Source: Nocardioides salarius
Lineage (GTDB): Bacteria > Actinomycetota > Actinomycetes > Propionibacteriales > Nocardioidaceae
NCBI RefSeq assembly: GCF_016907435.1
Contig: NZ_JAFBBZ010000001.1
Location: 496,001 to 560,000, forward strand
Length of the DNA stretch: 64,000 bases
Direction of reading: 5' to 3'
This document shows, in pieces, positions 16,739 through 26,975 of the stretch. Both the position numbers and the translations under genes were made by a program. Every line of letters begins with the position of its first letter. Positions within the stretch are counted from its first letter, which is position 1. The notes beneath the pieces are model-generated. The model was not told where the DNA came from. It was given only the letters and a program-made list of their open reading frames with translations, and searched no databases.

Positions 16739-18199
16739 TCAGCCCACCTCGACCAGCTCGAAGGCCACCCGGCGCTGCTGCACGTCGGCGGTGACGAGCC
16801 GCACGCGTACGTCGGTGCCGAGCGGCAGCTCCGCCCCGGTGCTGGTGAGCCGGCCCTCGACCGCCGGCGACTGCACGACGACCGAGCCGCGGGTGGGCTC
16901 CTTCTCGTCGACGTCGACGACGACCCCGGCGAAGACCTCGCCGACCCGCTCCTCCAGCACCCCGGCCTCGACGAGGTCGAGCACCCCGCGCTCGTAGGCA
17001 CCGGCCCGCTGGGCCGAGGTGCGCAGCGTCTCGGGCAGGCCGGGGAGGGCCTGCAGCACCCAGACGGGCACCTCGGTGCCGGCGCACAGGGCCACGCACA
17101 CCTCACCGGCGTACCGGTCGCCGAGACGACGCAGCGGCGCGGTGACGTGGGCGTACTCGGCCGCCAGCGCCGCGTGCAGCGGCTGCTCGGGCAGCTCGCC
17201 GTTGAAGCCGACGTACCCGCTGCCGCGCAGCAGGCGGGTGCTGGCGTCGACCATCGCGGCGTGCGCGGGCAGCAGCGGGTCGAGGGTGCGGATGAAGTCG
17301 GGGTAGAGCATCTCGGCCGGCCACTCGATGCCCAGCGCGCGGGCGGTGCGGTGCAGGCGCCGCACGTCGTGCGGGTCGGGCGGGGGCAGGGTGCGCAGCA
17401 GCCCGACGCGGGCGTAGACCATCAGGTCGGCGGCGCCGTAGCCGGTGAGCAGCGAGATCTGGGCGTTCCAGTCCTCCATCGCCAGCCGCTCGCGGAACCC
17501 CAGGTGCCAGTGCTCGCCCTCGACCTCGACCTCCTGCTCGGGCAGCGGCAGCGAGACCCCGCCCCGCGCGGCCTCGCGGGCCAGGCGCAACGGCCCCACC
17601 TCGGCCAGCAGCCGCACCGTCTCGGGCGCGGTGCCGTCGTCGAGGCCGGCCTGCGCCTGCTGGTAGGTCAGCTGGGCGGTCGAGCGCACCAGCGCCCGCT
17701 CGACGCGTACGTCGGTGCCCTCGCCGTCGGCGTCGAGCCGGATCGTCCACAGCAGCGCCGGCCGGGTCTCGCCGGCCAGCAGCGACGCGGCGCCCTCGCT
17801 GATCACCGGTGGGTGCAGCGGCACCTTCGACTCGGGCGCGTAGAGCGTCTCGCCGCGCCGGTTGGCCTCGAGGTCGACCGGGTCGCCGGGGCTGACGAAG
17901 GCGGCCACGTCGGCGATCGCGTAGTGCACCACGAAGCCGTCGCCGTCGCGCTCGATGTGCATCGCCTGGTCGAGGTCGCGGGCGCCCTCGGGGTCGATGG
18001 TCAGCATCGGCAGGTCGGTGCGGTCGAGGTCGGGCAGCCGGGGCTCGGCGGCGGCCCTGGCCGCCGCCTCCTCGACCTCGGGCGGGAAGTGCGGGGTGAC
18101 CCCCAGCTCCTTCCTCAGCTGTTCGACGCCCTCGCGCAGCCGGTGCGCGGCGACGCCGTCGTCATGGGTACGGACCCGGAGCACGCGGTTGCTGGGCAT
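16739..18199 (-). CDS. RNB-domain ribonuclease (RNase II family)
   Basis: A 486-residue 3'-5' exoribonuclease that degrades single-stranded RNA. The RNB catalytic block is at about 60-110: TIDPEGARDLDQAM has D69, D75 and D77, matching the metal-binding Asp of E. coli RNase II. The fourth Asp is replaced by Gln (Q78), which I believe is usual in this actinobacterial branch. The conserved APLRRLGDRYAGEV segment lies near 370 and a C-terminal S1-like domain ends at VAFELVEVG. The protein lacks N-terminal cold-shock domains, hence its short length. Confidence 0.9.
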   Translation of the reverse strand: MPSNRVLRVRTHDDGVAAHRLREGVEQLRKELGVTPHFPPEVEEAAARAAAEPRLPDLDRTDLPMLTIDPEGARDLDQAMHIERDGDGFVVHYAIADVAAFVSPGDPVDLEANRRGETLYAPESKVPLHPPVISEGAASLLAGETRPALLWTIRLDADGEGTDVRVERALVRSTAQLTYQQAQAGLDDGTAPETVRLLAEVGPLRLAREAARGGVSLPLPEQEVEVEGEHWHLGFRERLAMEDWNAQISLLTGYGAADLMVYARVGLLRTLPPPDPHDVRRLHRTARALGIEWPAEMLYPDFIRTLDPLLPAHAAMVDASTRLLRGSGYVGFNGELPEQPLHAALAAEYAHVTAPLRRLGDRYAGEVCVALCAGTEVPVWVLQALPGLPETLRTSAQRAGAYERGVLDLVEAGVLEERVGEVFAGVVVDVDEKEPTRGSVVVQSPAVEGRLTSTGAELPLGTDVRVRLVTADVQQRRVAFELVEVG

Positions 18200-18220
18200 G
18201 CAGGCACCATAACGACCACC

Positions 18221-19000
18221 ATGCTGATCCTGCTGCCCCCCAGCGAGGGCAAGTCCGCTCCACGGCGCGGCAAGCCCCTCGACCTGGCCTCCCTGTCGTT
18301 CCCCGGCCTCACCCCGACACGCGAGCGGCTGCTCGACGCGCTGGTCGACCTGTGCTCAGGCGACCCGCAGGTGGCGGCGCGGGTCCTCGACGTCGGCAGC
18401 ACCCAGCTCGACCTCGTCGACCTCGACCGCGGGCTGCGCACCAACCCCACCGCGCGCGCCGACGCGGTGTACGCCGGGGTGGTCTACGACGCCCTCGACG
18501 TCACCACCCTCAGCCCCGCCGCCCGGCGCCGGGCCACCAGCCGGCTGGCGATCACCTCCAGCGTCTTCGGGCTGGTGCGTCCGGGTGACCGCATCCCGGC
18601 CTACCGGCTGTCCGGCGGCACCAGCCTGCCCGGCGTCGGCCCGGTCGCGGGGGCCTGGCGCGAGGTGCTGGGCCCCGCCACCGCCGAGGCGCTGGGCGGC
18701 GGTCTGCTCGTCGACCTGCGCTCCAGCACCTACGCCGCGTTCTGGCGTCCCACCCCCGACCTGGCGTCGCGGGTCGCGACCGTGCGGGTGCTGCACGAGG
18801 TCGACGGCACCCGCAAGGTGGTCAGCCACTTCAACAAGGCCACCAAGGGCCGGCTGGTGCGCGCGCTGCTCGAGGACGGCGCCAACCCGCGCACGCCCGC
18901 ACGTCTCGCCGAGGCGCTGCGCGACCTGGGCTGGCACGTCGAGGCCGGCGACCCGGGCCCGAAGGGGACCCAGCTCGACGTGGTGGTCAGCGACCTGTAG
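18221..19000 (+). CDS. yaaA: YaaA/UPF0246 peroxide-stress protein
   Basis: A 259-residue cytosolic protein, nearly the same length as E. coli YaaA, a DNA-binding protein that lowers free iron under H2O2 stress. The diagnostic start MLILLPPSEGKS and later VFGLVRPGDRIPAYRLSGG, LVDLRSSTYAAFW and VVSHFNKATKGRL are all present. The ATG is fixed by the family start. Its 3' end overlaps that of the convergent minus-strand gene by 14 bp. Confidence 0.9.
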   Translation: MLILLPPSEGKSAPRRGKPLDLASLSFPGLTPTRERLLDALVDLCSGDPQVAARVLDVGSTQLDLVDLDRGLRTNPTARADAVYAGVVYDALDVTTLSPAARRRATSRLAITSSVFGLVRPGDRIPAYRLSGGTSLPGVGPVAGAWREVLGPATAEALGGGLLVDLRSSTYAAFWRPTPDLASRVATVRVLHEVDGTRKVVSHFNKATKGRLVRALLEDGANPRTPARLAEALRDLGWHVEAGDPGPKGTQLDVVVSDL

Positions 19001-19796
19001 GCACGCCGCCGAGCAGCCCGAGCACCGGGTCGACGACGCCGTCGAGCAGGTCGGTGACCGCGTCGGTGAGCGGCACCACGGCCGCGGTGACCGGGGTGGT
19101 GACCCCGCCCGTGGCGCTGCCGGCGACGTCGGCGACACCGCCCACCACCGGGTCGAGCACCCGCGAGACGGCGCCGTCGCGTGCCGGAGGCGCCGGCAGC
19201 GCCGGCGGTGCCGGAGCCGGTCCGGGGGGCGGCGTCGGCGCGGGCGGCGGGGCGGACGGCTGACCAGGCGCGGGGGCCTGGGCCGGCGGGCCGGCGGGCG
19301 CCGGGGCCAGCACGGTGCCCGGCACCACCGTGGTCGGCGGGCTCGCGCCCGGCGTGACCCGGGCCGCGCCCGCGACCGGGGCCCCCTCGGTCCCCTCGGT
19401 CCCCTCGGTCCCCTCGGTCCCCTCGGTCCCCTCGGTCCCACCGTCCGCCCCGGGCACGAGCAGGTCGGGCAGCTGGGCGAGCACGTCGTCGCGCAGCCCC
19501 GCACCGACGTCGGTGGCCAGCAGCCCCGCACCGGCGAGGGTCACGAACGCGGCGCAGGCGACCCGCAGCCCCCACGTCGTACGCCGCTCGCGACGCACCG
19601 CGACGCCCTCGGCGCCCGGCGCGGGCAGGGGCACCTCGGGGGGCCGCAGCGCGGCCACCAGCTCGGCGCCCACCGCGGAGGGCAGCACCCGCACGGGCGC
19701 GGCGGTCGTGGCTCGCTCGCGCACCGAGGACCACTGCCAGGGAGCGTCCGGGGGCGCGGGCGAGGGCTCGCCACCGGGCGAGTCGGGCTCTGCCAC
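18987..19796 (-). CDS. Membrane-anchored Pro/Ala-rich protein with GTE repeats
   Basis: A 269-residue protein of unknown function. A hydrophilic cytoplasmic part of about 75 residues is followed by one membrane helix at about 76-95 (WGLRVACAAFVTLAGAGLLA). Outside lie six consecutive Gly-Thr-Glu triplets, a long Pro/Ala/Gly-rich linker (about 140-205), and a C-terminal hydrophobic segment of repeated VxxVxDxxTDLLDGVVDPVLGLL type. The start is GTG. It looks like a wall-spanning or surface protein, but no domain is recognised. Confidence 0.65.
   Translation of the reverse strand: MAEPDSPGGEPSPAPPDAPWQWSSVRERATTAAPVRVLPSAVGAELVAALRPPEVPLPAPGAEGVAVRRERRTTWGLRVACAAFVTLAGAGLLATDVGAGLRDDVLAQLPDLLVPGADGGTEGTEGTEGTEGTEGTEGAPVAGAARVTPGASPPTTVVPGTVLAPAPAGPPAQAPAPGQPSAPPPAPTPPPGPAPAPPALPAPPARDGAVSRVLDPVVGGVADVAGSATGGVTTPVTAAVVPLTDAVTDLLDGVVDPVLGLLGGVPTGR
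19383..19440. repeat. Nine-bp tandem repeat (six copies) inside a coding region
   Basis: The unit CCCTCGGTC is repeated six times almost without change, encoding (GTE)n on the minus strand. Because the period is a multiple of three, copy-number change would lengthen or shorten the protein in frame. Confidence 0.9.
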
Positions 19797-19921
19797 CGGG
19801 ACCCCCCACGGATCGGCGCTGCTCGGACCGCTCCATCATGCCGCACCCGCGACCCGCGCGGGCCGACTTGACCACCGCGGAGGGTGAAGTCTCACGACGG
19901 CCCGCGAGGCACGGTGGGGCC

Positions 19922-20527
19922 ATGACCTTCCGCGCACTCGTCCTGAACTGCACGCTGAAGAGCTCGCCGGCCCCGTCGAGCGCCGACAAGCTGGGCCGCG
20001 AGGTGCTCGCCGTGCTCGAGGAGCACGGCGGCAGCGGCGAGGTGGTGCGCGTCGTCGACCACCGGGTCCGCTTCGGCGTCTCCACCGACGAGGGCGACGG
20101 CGACGAGTGGCCCGCCATCCGGCAGAAGATCCTCGCCTGCGACGTGCTCGTGCTGGCCACCCCGATCTGGCTGGGCCAGCCCTCGTCGGTGGTGAAGATG
20201 GTGCTCGAGCGCCTCGACGCCGAGCTGGCCGAGACCGACGACGCCGGGCGCCCGGTCCTCTTCGACAAGGTCGCCCTCGTGGCCGTGGTCGGCAACGAGG
20301 ACGGGGCCCACCACACCACCGCCGAGCTGCTCCAGGGGCTCAGCGACGTCGGGATGACCATCCCGGCCCAGGCGGCGACGTACTGGGTGGGCGAGGCGAT
20401 GCACGGCACCGACTACAACGACCTCGAGGAGACCCCCGAGGGCACCGCGTCGACCACGCGCACCGCGGCGGCCAACGCCGCGCACCTCAGCGGGCTGCTG
20501 CGCGGGTCGGGCTACCCCGCCGGGTAG
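19922..20527 (+). CDS. Flavodoxin-fold NAD(P)H-dependent FMN reductase
   Basis: A 201-residue flavoprotein of the NADPH-dependent FMN reductase / flavodoxin_2 type. The N-terminal LVLNCTLKSSPAPSSADKLG is the FMN-phosphate loop (usually NGSPR-like). ATPIWLGQPSSVVKMVLERLD is the second FMN contact, and VVGNEDGAHHTTAELLQGLSDVGM the third. It probably reduces quinones or other small oxidants in the cytosol; the substrate is not predictable. Confidence 0.85.
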   Translation: MTFRALVLNCTLKSSPAPSSADKLGREVLAVLEEHGGSGEVVRVVDHRVRFGVSTDEGDGDEWPAIRQKILACDVLVLATPIWLGQPSSVVKMVLERLDAELAETDDAGRPVLFDKVALVAVVGNEDGAHHTTAELLQGLSDVGMTIPAQAATYWVGEAMHGTDYNDLEETPEGTASTTRTAAANAAHLSGLLRGSGYPAG

Positions 20528-20548
20528 GCCCGCAGACCGACGCGGGAG

Positions 20549-21310
20549 TCAGCGGACGGGATGGCCGCCCTGGGCCAGGGCGTCCTTGACCTGGCCCACG
20601 GTGAGCGTGCCGAAGTGGAAGACCGAGGCCGCCAGCACCGCGTCGGCGCCCGCGTCGACCGCGGGCGCGAAGTGCTCGGGCGCCCCGGCGCCTCCCGAGG
20701 CGATCACCGGGATGCTCACCTCGCGGCGCACCGCCTCGATCAGCTCGAGGTCGAAGCCGTCGCGGGTGCCGTCGGCGTCCATGGCGTTGAGCAGGATCTC
20801 CCCCGCGCCCAGCTCGGCGGCCCGGTGCGCCCACTCGACGGCGTCGAGCCCGGCCGAGGTGCGCCCGCCGTGGGTGGTCACCTCGAAGCCCGAGCCGGTG
20901 CCGCTCGCGCGGCGCGCGTCGACCGAGAGCACCAGCACCTGGTTGCCGAACCGGTCGGCGATCTCGGCGACCAGCTCGGGGCGGCGGATCGCGGCGGTGT
21001 TGACCGCGATCTTGTCGGCGCCCGCGCGCAGCAGCCGGTCGACGTCGGCCACCGAGCCCACGCCGCCGCCGACGGTGAGCGGGATGAAGACCTGCTCGGC
21101 GGTCGCCGCCACGATCTCCATCGTGGTGGCGCGGCCCTCGTGGGAGGCGGAGATGTCTAGGAAGGTCAGCTCGTCGGCGCCCTCGGCGTCGTAGAGCTTG
21201 GCCAGCTCGACCGGGTCGCCGGCGTCGCGCAGGCCCTGGAAGTTCACGCCCTTGACGACCCGGCCCCCGTCGACGTCGAGGCACGGGATGACGCGCACCG
21301 CGAGGCTCAC
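20549..21310 (-). CDS. hisF: Imidazole glycerol phosphate synthase, cyclase subunit
   Basis: A 253-residue TIM barrel that, with HisH, converts PRFAR and glutamine-derived ammonia into imidazole glycerol phosphate and AICAR. Catalytic Asp residues are D12 ([14 protein letters not shown]) and the Asp in LVLSVDARR; phosphate loops LTVGGGVGS and IASGGAG are intact. The GTG start overlaps the hisA stop by 4 bp (GTGA), so translation is likely coupled. It is the last gene of the his operon. Confidence 0.95.
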   Translation of the reverse strand: MSLAVRVIPCLDVDGGRVVKGVNFQGLRDAGDPVELAKLYDAEGADELTFLDISASHEGRATTMEIVAATAEQVFIPLTVGGGVGSVADVDRLLRAGADKIAVNTAAIRRPELVAEIADRFGNQVLVLSVDARRASGTGSGFEVTTHGGRTSAGLDAVEWAHRAAELGAGEILLNAMDADGTRDGFDLELIEAVRREVSIPVIASGGAGAPEHFAPAVDAGADAVLAASVFHFGTLTVGQVKDALAQGGHPVR

Positions 21311-22041
21311 GAGGCGCCCCTGGTCAGGGCGAGCGCGTCCTCGAGGGTGAAGCGGCCCTCGTAGAGGGCGGTGCCGGCGATCGCGCCCTCGACACCGTCG
21401 GGGACCAGCGACATCAGCGCCTCGATATCGGCGAGCTCGGTGACCCCGCCGGAGGCGATGACCGGGCGGTCGGTGACCGCGCAGACGTCGCGCAGCAGCT
21501 GCAGGTTGGGCCCCTGCAGCATCCCGTCCTTGTTGACGTCGGTGACCACGTAGCGCGCGCAGCCCTCGGCGTCGAGGCGGGCCAGCACGTCGTAGAGGTC
21601 GCCGCCCTCGCGGGTCCAGCCGCGCGCGGCCAGGGTGCGCCCGCGCACGTCGAGGCCGATGGCGATCCGGTCGCCGTGCTCGGCGATCACCTTGGCGCAC
21701 CACTCGGGCGACTCGAGCGCGGCGGTGCCGATGTTGACCCGGCGGCAGCCGGTGGCCAGCGCGGCCTCCAGCGACTCGTCGTCGCGGATGCCGCCCGACA
21801 TCTCCACGTCGATGTCGAGCGCGCCGACGATCTGGGCCTGCAGGTCGCGGTTGGTGCCGCGTCCGAAGGCCGCGTCGAGGTCGACCAGGTGCAGCCACTC
21901 GGCGCCCGCGTCCTGCCAGCGGCGCGCGGCGGCGACCGGGTCGCCGTACACGCGCTCGGAGCCGGCGACGCCCTGGGCGAGCTGGACGGCGCGACCCTCG
22001 GTGATGTCGACGGCGGGGAGGAGCTGCAGGTAGTCGCTCAT
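21307..22041 (-). CDS. hisA: ProFAR isomerase (HisA, PriA type)
   Basis: A 244-residue TIM-barrel isomerase for the fourth histidine step. Acid/base residues sit in [15 protein letters not shown] (D12) and [17 protein letters not shown] and IASGGVTE bind the phosphates. In Actinobacteria this protein (PriA) usually also does the TrpF reaction of tryptophan synthesis, an expectation from the family rather than something visible here. Start ATG; stop overlaps hisF by 4 bp. Confidence 0.95.
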   Translation of the reverse strand: MSDYLQLLPAVDITEGRAVQLAQGVAGSERVYGDPVAAARRWQDAGAEWLHLVDLDAAFGRGTNRDLQAQIVGALDIDVEMSGGIRDDESLEAALATGCRRVNIGTAALESPEWCAKVIAEHGDRIAIGLDVRGRTLAARGWTREGGDLYDVLARLDAEGCARYVVTDVNKDGMLQGPNLQLLRDVCAVTDRPVIASGGVTELADIEALMSLVPDGVEGAIAGTALYEGRFTLEDALALTRGAS

Positions 22042-22067
22042 GGGACCTTCCGGGTGGTGGAGCCGCC

Positions 22068-22400
22068 TCAGCGGCGGAACAGCAGGGTGTGCAGGACGGG
22101 GGCGGCCAGGGCGGAGACGACCAGCGACAGGGCCGGCCAGGCCCAGCCGTCGGTGAGCAGGGCGACGAGGACGTTGAGCACCACGACCAGCACCACGGTG
22201 GTGGTGCGCTGGCGGCGCTCCCGCTCGGCGACGATGCCGGTCGGGCGGCCGGTGCGCGAGCGCTCGGGCAGCCACGAGGCCACCGCCCGGCGTCGCGCCG
22301 CGCGCCGCTCGCGACGCTCGGCCTCGGCCGCGCGCGCCGCGGCCAGCAGCGCCTGCTCGTGCTCGCGCGCCTCGCGCCGGCGCGCCCGCTCCTTGCTCAT
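22068..22400 (-). CDS. Small membrane protein within the his operon
   Basis: A 110-residue protein with a very basic, probably coiled, N-terminal half ([37 protein letters not shown] contains over ten Arg) followed by two membrane helices at about 68-85 and 88-107. It lies between hisH and hisA, in the same direction with gaps of 26 and 16 bp. Similar Arg-rich small proteins occur at this place in related genomes as far as I recall. Function is unknown. Confidence 0.7.
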   Translation of the reverse strand: MSKERARRREAREHEQALLAAARAAEAERRERRAARRRAVASWLPERSRTGRPTGIVAERERRQRTTTVVLVVVLNVLVALLTDGWAWPALSLVVSALAAPVLHTLLFRR

Positions 22401-22416
22401 CGCCCGGTGCCCGCGC

Positions 22417-23076
22417 TCAGGACCGCAGGGTGGCGACCCAGTTGCGCAGCAGCGCCGCGCCGGCGTCGCCCGACTTCTCGGGGTGGAACTGGGTGGCCCA
22501 CAGCGGTCCGTTCTCGACCGCCGCGACGAACCGGTCGCCGTCCTGCTCGGGGGCGCCGGTCTCGGCCCAGGTCACCAGCGGGGCGCGGGTGCGGTCGTTG
22601 GTCTCGAGCTCCCACTCGCGCACGCCGTAGGAGTGCACGAAGTAGAACCGCTCGCCCTCGACGCCGGCGAACATCGCCGAGCCCTCCGGCACCTCGACGG
22701 TGTTCCAGCCCATGTGCGGCACCACCGGTGCCTGCAGCCGCTCGACCAGGCCGGGCCACTCGTCGCAGCCCTCGCTCTCGACGCCGTGCTCGATGCCGCG
22801 CGCGAAGAGGACCTGCATGCCCACGCAGATGCCCAGCACCGGGCGGCCCCCGGCCAGGCGCCGCCCGATGATCCGCTCGCCCTTGACCTCGCGCAGCCCG
22901 GCCATGCACGCGGCGTACGCCCCGACGCCGGGCACCAGCAGGCCGTCGGCGGCCAGGCAGGCCTCGAAGTCGGAGGTCAGCTCGACCTCGGCGCCGGCGC
23001 GCTCGACGGCCCGCACGACCGAGCGCAGGTTGCCCGAGCCGTAGTCGAGGACCGCCACCGTGGGGCGATCGCTCAC
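22417..23076 (-). CDS. hisH: Imidazole glycerol phosphate synthase, glutaminase subunit
   Basis: A 219-residue class I glutamine amidotransferase that supplies ammonia to HisF. The catalytic triad is C84 ([11 protein letters not shown]) with the His and Glu of [10 protein letters not shown] near the C-terminus; the oxyanion strand is [11 protein letters not shown]. The GTG start overlaps the hisB stop by 4 bp (GTGA). Confidence 0.95.
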   Translation of the reverse strand: MSDRPTVAVLDYGSGNLRSVVRAVERAGAEVELTSDFEACLAADGLLVPGVGAYAACMAGLREVKGERIIGRRLAGGRPVLGICVGMQVLFARGIEHGVESEGCDEWPGLVERLQAPVVPHMGWNTVEVPEGSAMFAGVEGERFYFVHSYGVREWELETNDRTRAPLVTWAETGAPEQDGDRFVAAVENGPLWATQFHPEKSGDAGAALLRNWVATLRS

Positions 23077-23681
23077 AGCGCGCCCTTCGTCGAGGGGATG
23101 CCGCTCTCGCGCGGGTCGATCGCGACCGCGTCGCGGAAGGCCCGGGCGAACGCCTTGAACTGCGTCTCCACGATGTGGTGCGGCTCGCGCCCGGCCAGCA
23201 CCCGCACGTGCAGCGCGAGGTGGGCGTGGAAGGCGATCGTCTCGAAGACGTGGCGGGTCAGCGAGCCGAGGTAGCCGACCCCGCTGCCGCCCAGCGAGAC
23301 GTACTGCTGGCCCTCGGGCTCGCCGGTGTGCACGCAGTAGGGGCGGCCGGAGACGTCGACGACGGCCTGGACCAGCGCCTCGTCGAGCGGCACGGTCGCG
23401 TCGCCGAAGCGGCGTACGCCGGCCTTGTCGCCCAGCGCCTGGCGCAGCGCCTGGCCCAGGGCGATCGCGGCGTCCTCGACGGTGTGGTGGGCGTCGATGT
23501 GCACGTCGCCCTCGACCTGGACGGTCAGGTCGACCAGCGCGTGGCGCGCGAACGCGGTGAGCATGTGGTCGTAGAAGCCGACCCCGGTGGAGATGTCGTG
23601 GCGGCCCGACCCGTCGAGGTCGACCTCGACGAGCACCTTGGACTCGCTGGTCTGTCGCTCGATGCGTGCGGTGCGGCTCAT
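23073..23681 (-). CDS. hisB: Imidazoleglycerol-phosphate dehydratase
   Basis: A 202-residue Mn-dependent dehydratase for the sixth histidine step, the monofunctional type without a phosphatase domain. Paired metal-binding repeats are clear: [17 protein letters not shown] and [14 protein letters not shown] in the first half, [19 protein letters not shown] and [16 protein letters not shown] in the second. ATG start; the hisC stop overlaps it by 4 bp (ATGA). Confidence 0.95.
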   Translation of the reverse strand: MSRTARIERQTSESKVLVEVDLDGSGRHDISTGVGFYDHMLTAFARHALVDLTVQVEGDVHIDAHHTVEDAAIALGQALRQALGDKAGVRRFGDATVPLDEALVQAVVDVSGRPYCVHTGEPEGQQYVSLGGSGVGYLGSLTRHVFETIAFHAHLALHVRVLAGREPHHIVETQFKAFARAFRDAVAIDPRESGIPSTKGAL

Positions 23682-24847
23682 CGGCTGCTCACTTCCTGGG
23701 TCGGCGGGGTCAGCGGGGTCTGCGGGGAGTCCAGCGCCAGCACCTCGTCGAGGGCGGCGTCGAAGGCCATCATCTCCTCCGGGGTGCCCACCGAGACGCG
23801 CAGCCACCCCTCGGGGCCGGTCTCGCGCACCAGCACGCCCCGCTCGAGCAGCTGCTCCCAGGTGGCGTGGCGGTCGGCGAAGCAGCCGAACAGCACGAAG
23901 TTGGCGTCGCTGTCGGCGACCGTGAGTCCCTTGGCGCGCAGCGAGGCGACCGTGCGGTCGCGCTCGGCGCGCAGGTCGTCGACCCGGCCGAGCAGCTCGG
24001 GGGCGTGGCGCAGCGCGGCCAGCGCGACCGCCTGGGTCACCGCCGAGAGGTGGTAGGGCAGGCGCACCACGCGGATGGCGTCACAGATCGCCGGGTCGGC
24101 GGCCAGGTAGCCCAGCCGGGCGCCGGCCAGCGCGAACGCCTTGCTCATGGTGCGGGTCACCACGAGGTTGCGGTGCTCGGGCAGCAGCTCGAGCGCGCTC
24201 GGCGTGCCCGCGCGGCGGAACTCGCCGTACGCCTCGTCGATGACCACCAGGCCGCACGGCTCGTAGGAGGCCGCGGCCTCGCACAGCACGCCCACCGCCT
24301 CCGGTGCCAGGGCGGTGCCGGTGGGGTTGTTGGGGCTGGGCAGCAGGACGACGCTGGGCCGCTGCTCGAGCACCAGCGCGCGGGCGGCCTCGAGGTCGAG
24401 GGTGAAGTCGTCCTCGCGGCGACCCTGCACCCACTCGGTGGCGGTGTCGCGGGCGTACTCGGGGTACATCGAGTAGGTCGGGGCGAAGCTCAGCGCGCGC
24501 CGGCCCGGCCCGCCGAAGGCCTGCAGCAGCTGGAGCATGACCTCGTTGGAGCCGTTGGCCGCCCACACCTGCGCCGGGTCGATCGAGAAGCCCCGGGTGG
24601 GCTCGGTGTCGCGCGAGAGGTAGGCCGCCAGGGCGGCGCGCAGCTCGACGTGCTCGCGGTCGGGGTAGCGGTTCAGCGTCGTCGCGGCGGCACGCACCGC
24701 CTCGGCCACGTCGTCGGCGCAGGCCGGCGACGGGCCGTAGGGGTTCTCGTTGGTGTTGAGCTGCACCGGGGCGCGCTCCAGGGAGACCTGGGGCGCGCCG
24801 TACGGCGCCAGCCCCTGCAGCTCCTCGCGCAGCGGGGGGAAGACCAT
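23678..24847 (-). CDS. hisC: Histidinol-phosphate aminotransferase
   Basis: A 389-residue class I/II PLP aminotransferase. The substrate loop [12 protein letters not shown] is at 30-41, the PLP ring contact [10 protein letters not shown] at 201-210 and the Schiff-base lysine K236 in [17 protein letters not shown]. It acts on histidinol phosphate and may serve other aromatic amino acids. It starts 9 bp after hisD and is overlapped by hisB. Confidence 0.95.
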   Translation of the reverse strand: MVFPPLREELQGLAPYGAPQVSLERAPVQLNTNENPYGPSPACADDVAEAVRAAATTLNRYPDREHVELRAALAAYLSRDTEPTRGFSIDPAQVWAANGSNEVMLQLLQAFGGPGRRALSFAPTYSMYPEYARDTATEWVQGRREDDFTLDLEAARALVLEQRPSVVLLPSPNNPTGTALAPEAVGVLCEAAASYEPCGLVVIDEAYGEFRRAGTPSALELLPEHRNLVVTRTMSKAFALAGARLGYLAADPAICDAIRVVRLPYHLSAVTQAVALAALRHAPELLGRVDDLRAERDRTVASLRAKGLTVADSDANFVLFGCFADRHATWEQLLERGVLVRETGPEGWLRVSVGTPEEMMAFDAALDEVLALDSPQTPLTPPTQEVSSR

Positions 24848-24856
24848 CGCCGGCCC

Positions 24857-26173
24857 CTAGCTCTCGAAGCGCACGCGCACGGCGGCGCCGTGACCGGGCA
24901 GGTCCTCGGCGTCGGCGAGGGTGACGACGTGGTCGGCCACCTCGGCCAGGCCCTCGCGCGAGTAGTCGACGACGTGCACCGACTTGGTGAACGCGCGCAC
25001 CGAGAGCCCCGAGGAGTGGCAGGCGCAGCCGCCGCTGGGCAGCACGTGGTTGGAGCCGGCGCAGTAGTCGCCCAGGCTCACCGGGGCGTGCGGGCCCACG
25101 AAGATCGCGCCGGCGTTGCGCACCCGCGCCGCGACCTCGGACGCGTCGTCGGTGTGGATCTCGAGGTGCTCGGCGCCGTAGGCGTTGACGACCTCGAGAC
25201 CCTGCTCGAGGTCGTCGACCAGCACGATGCCCGACTGGCGCCCGCCGAGGCTGGTGCGGATGCGCTCCTGGTGCTTGGTCACCGAGACCTGCTTGTCGAG
25301 CTCGGCGTCGACCTCGTCGGCGAGCCGCTCGGAGGTGGTCACCAGCACGCTCGCGGCCAGCGGGTCGTGCTCGGCCTGGCTGACCAGGTCGGCCGCGACG
25401 TACGCCGCCTGCGCGGTGTCGTCGGCCAGGACCGCGATCTCGGTCGGGCCGGCCTCGGAGTCGATGCCCACCACGCCCTTGAGCAGGCGCTTGGCGGTCA
25501 CCACGTAGATGTTGCCCGGGCCGGTGACCATGTCGACGCGCTCGCACGGGCCGACCCCGTAGGCGAACATCGCGATCGCCTGGGCGCCGCCGACGGCGTA
25601 GACCTCCTCGACGCCGAGCATCTCGCAGGCCGCGAGGATGGTGGGGTGCACCTCGCCGCCGAAGTCCTTCTGCGGCGGGGAGGCCAGCGCCAGCGAGCGC
25701 ACGCCCGCGGTCTGGGCGGGCACCACGTTCATCAGCACGCTCGAGACCAGCGGCGCGAGGCCGCCGGGCACGTAGAGGCCGACCCGGTCGATCGGCACCT
25801 TGCGGTGCGTCACCCGGGCGCCGGGGCCCAGGTCGGTGACGGCGTCGCGCTCGAGCTCGTTCGCGCAGGTCCTGCGCAGCCGCGCGATGGACTCCTCGAG
25901 CCCCGCGCGGATCGCCGGGTCGAGCTCCTCGAGGGCGCGGCGCATCGCCTCGGGGGCCACCCGCACGTCGTCGCGCTCGACCCCGTCGAACTTCGCCGAC
26001 ATCTCCTGGATCGCGGGGAGACCGCCGGTGCGCACCGCCTCGGTGATCGCATGCACCGCGGGCACGGCGGCCTCGACGTCGAAGTCGGCGCGGGGCAGGG
26101 CCGTGCGGTAGTCGAACGGCTCCCCTGCCGCGCGGCCGGTGGCGGCACTGCGCAGGTCGATGCGGCGGATCAT
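24857..26173 (-). CDS. hisD: Histidinol dehydrogenase
   Basis: A 438-residue Zn-dependent enzyme making the last two oxidations to histidine, and the first gene of the his operon. It has the NAD-site block [30 protein letters not shown], the signature [16 protein letters not shown], and the Zn/catalytic SQAEHDP and AEHLEIHT. The common TGGTARFSSGLSV segment appears as [13 protein letters not shown], a mild variant. Start ATG IRRIDLR fits the family; the promoter should lie in the 120-bp gap divergent from the LON-domain gene. Confidence 0.95.
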   Translation of the reverse strand: MIRRIDLRSAATGRAAGEPFDYRTALPRADFDVEAAVPAVHAITEAVRTGGLPAIQEMSAKFDGVERDDVRVAPEAMRRALEELDPAIRAGLEESIARLRRTCANELERDAVTDLGPGARVTHRKVPIDRVGLYVPGGLAPLVSSVLMNVVPAQTAGVRSLALASPPQKDFGGEVHPTILAACEMLGVEEVYAVGGAQAIAMFAYGVGPCERVDMVTGPGNIYVVTAKRLLKGVVGIDSEAGPTEIAVLADDTAQAAYVAADLVSQAEHDPLAASVLVTTSERLADEVDAELDKQVSVTKHQERIRTSLGGRQSGIVLVDDLEQGLEVVNAYGAEHLEIHTDDASEVAARVRNAGAIFVGPHAPVSLGDYCAGSNHVLPSGGCACHSSGLSVRAFTKSVHVVDYSREGLAEVADHVVTLADAEDLPGHGAAVRVRFES

Positions 26174-26293
26174 GCCCCCGAGTCTACGAGCGCGCGCCCA
26201 CCCGCACCGATTCAGCGGCGGTGATGGACAGCACGGCGCCCAGCTCGCGACCAACACGGTGACCAGCACGGTGCACGCCGGAGGGCTAGGTTG

Positions 26294-26965
26294 GTGGACG
26301 TGGACGACACGCTGCCGATGTTCCCGCTGGGCTCCGTGCTGTTCCCGGGCGTCAGCGTGCCGCTGACCGTCTTCGAGGACCGCTACCGGGCGCTGGTGCA
26401 CCACCTGCTGCGCGTGGAGGACCCGACGCAGCGGCTGTTCGGCACCGTGGGCATCCGCGAGGGCTACGAGGTCGGCGACCACGGCGCGCAGTCGCTCTAC
26501 CGGATCGGGGTCAAGGTGCTGCTCACCGAGGTCGAGCCGCACGACGACGGCACCTTCTCGTGCGTGGCCGTCGGTCTCGAGCGGATCGCGCTCGAGCGGC
26601 TCGAGACCTCGGGCCTCTTCCCGGTGGGCCACGTCGAGGAGCGTCCCGAGCCGGCCGGCGCCGTCGACGAGCACGTCGTCGAGCGCGCCCGCGCCGTCTT
26701 CACCGCCTACCGCGCCGCGCTGGCCGACCTGCGCGCCGACCCCTACAGCGGGGCGCTGCCCCGCGACCCGTCGTACCTGTCGTGGACGCTGGCGGCCTGC
26801 GCGCCGCTGCCCATGCCCGAGCGCCAGGCGCTGCTCGAGGCCGACGACGCCGGCGAGCGGCTGGTGCTGGTCACCGACCTGCTGCAGCAGGAGCTGCGGG
26901 CGATGAACGTGATCCCCTCCCTGCCCGCGACCGACGTGGCGCGCACGCGCTGGTCGCCCAACTAG
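26294..26965 (+). CDS. LON peptidase N-terminal (substrate-binding) domain protein
   Basis: A 223-residue protein containing only the Lon N-terminal domain: [29 protein letters not shown] at the front, then [13 protein letters not shown] and [19 protein letters not shown]. No ATPase or protease part follows. Such stand-alone domains are widespread with unclear function. The GTG at 26294 is chosen because GGAGGG lies 8 nt upstream; a TTG three bases earlier is possible. It is 10 bp before the YbaK gene, likely co-transcribed. Confidence 0.85.
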   Translation: MDVDDTLPMFPLGSVLFPGVSVPLTVFEDRYRALVHHLLRVEDPTQRLFGTVGIREGYEVGDHGAQSLYRIGVKVLLTEVEPHDDGTFSCVAVGLERIALERLETSGLFPVGHVEERPEPAGAVDEHVVERARAVFTAYRAALADLRADPYSGALPRDPSYLSWTLAACAPLPMPERQALLEADDAGERLVLVTDLLQQELRAMNVIPSLPATDVARTRWSPN

Positions 26966-26975
26966 GCGGGTCGGC

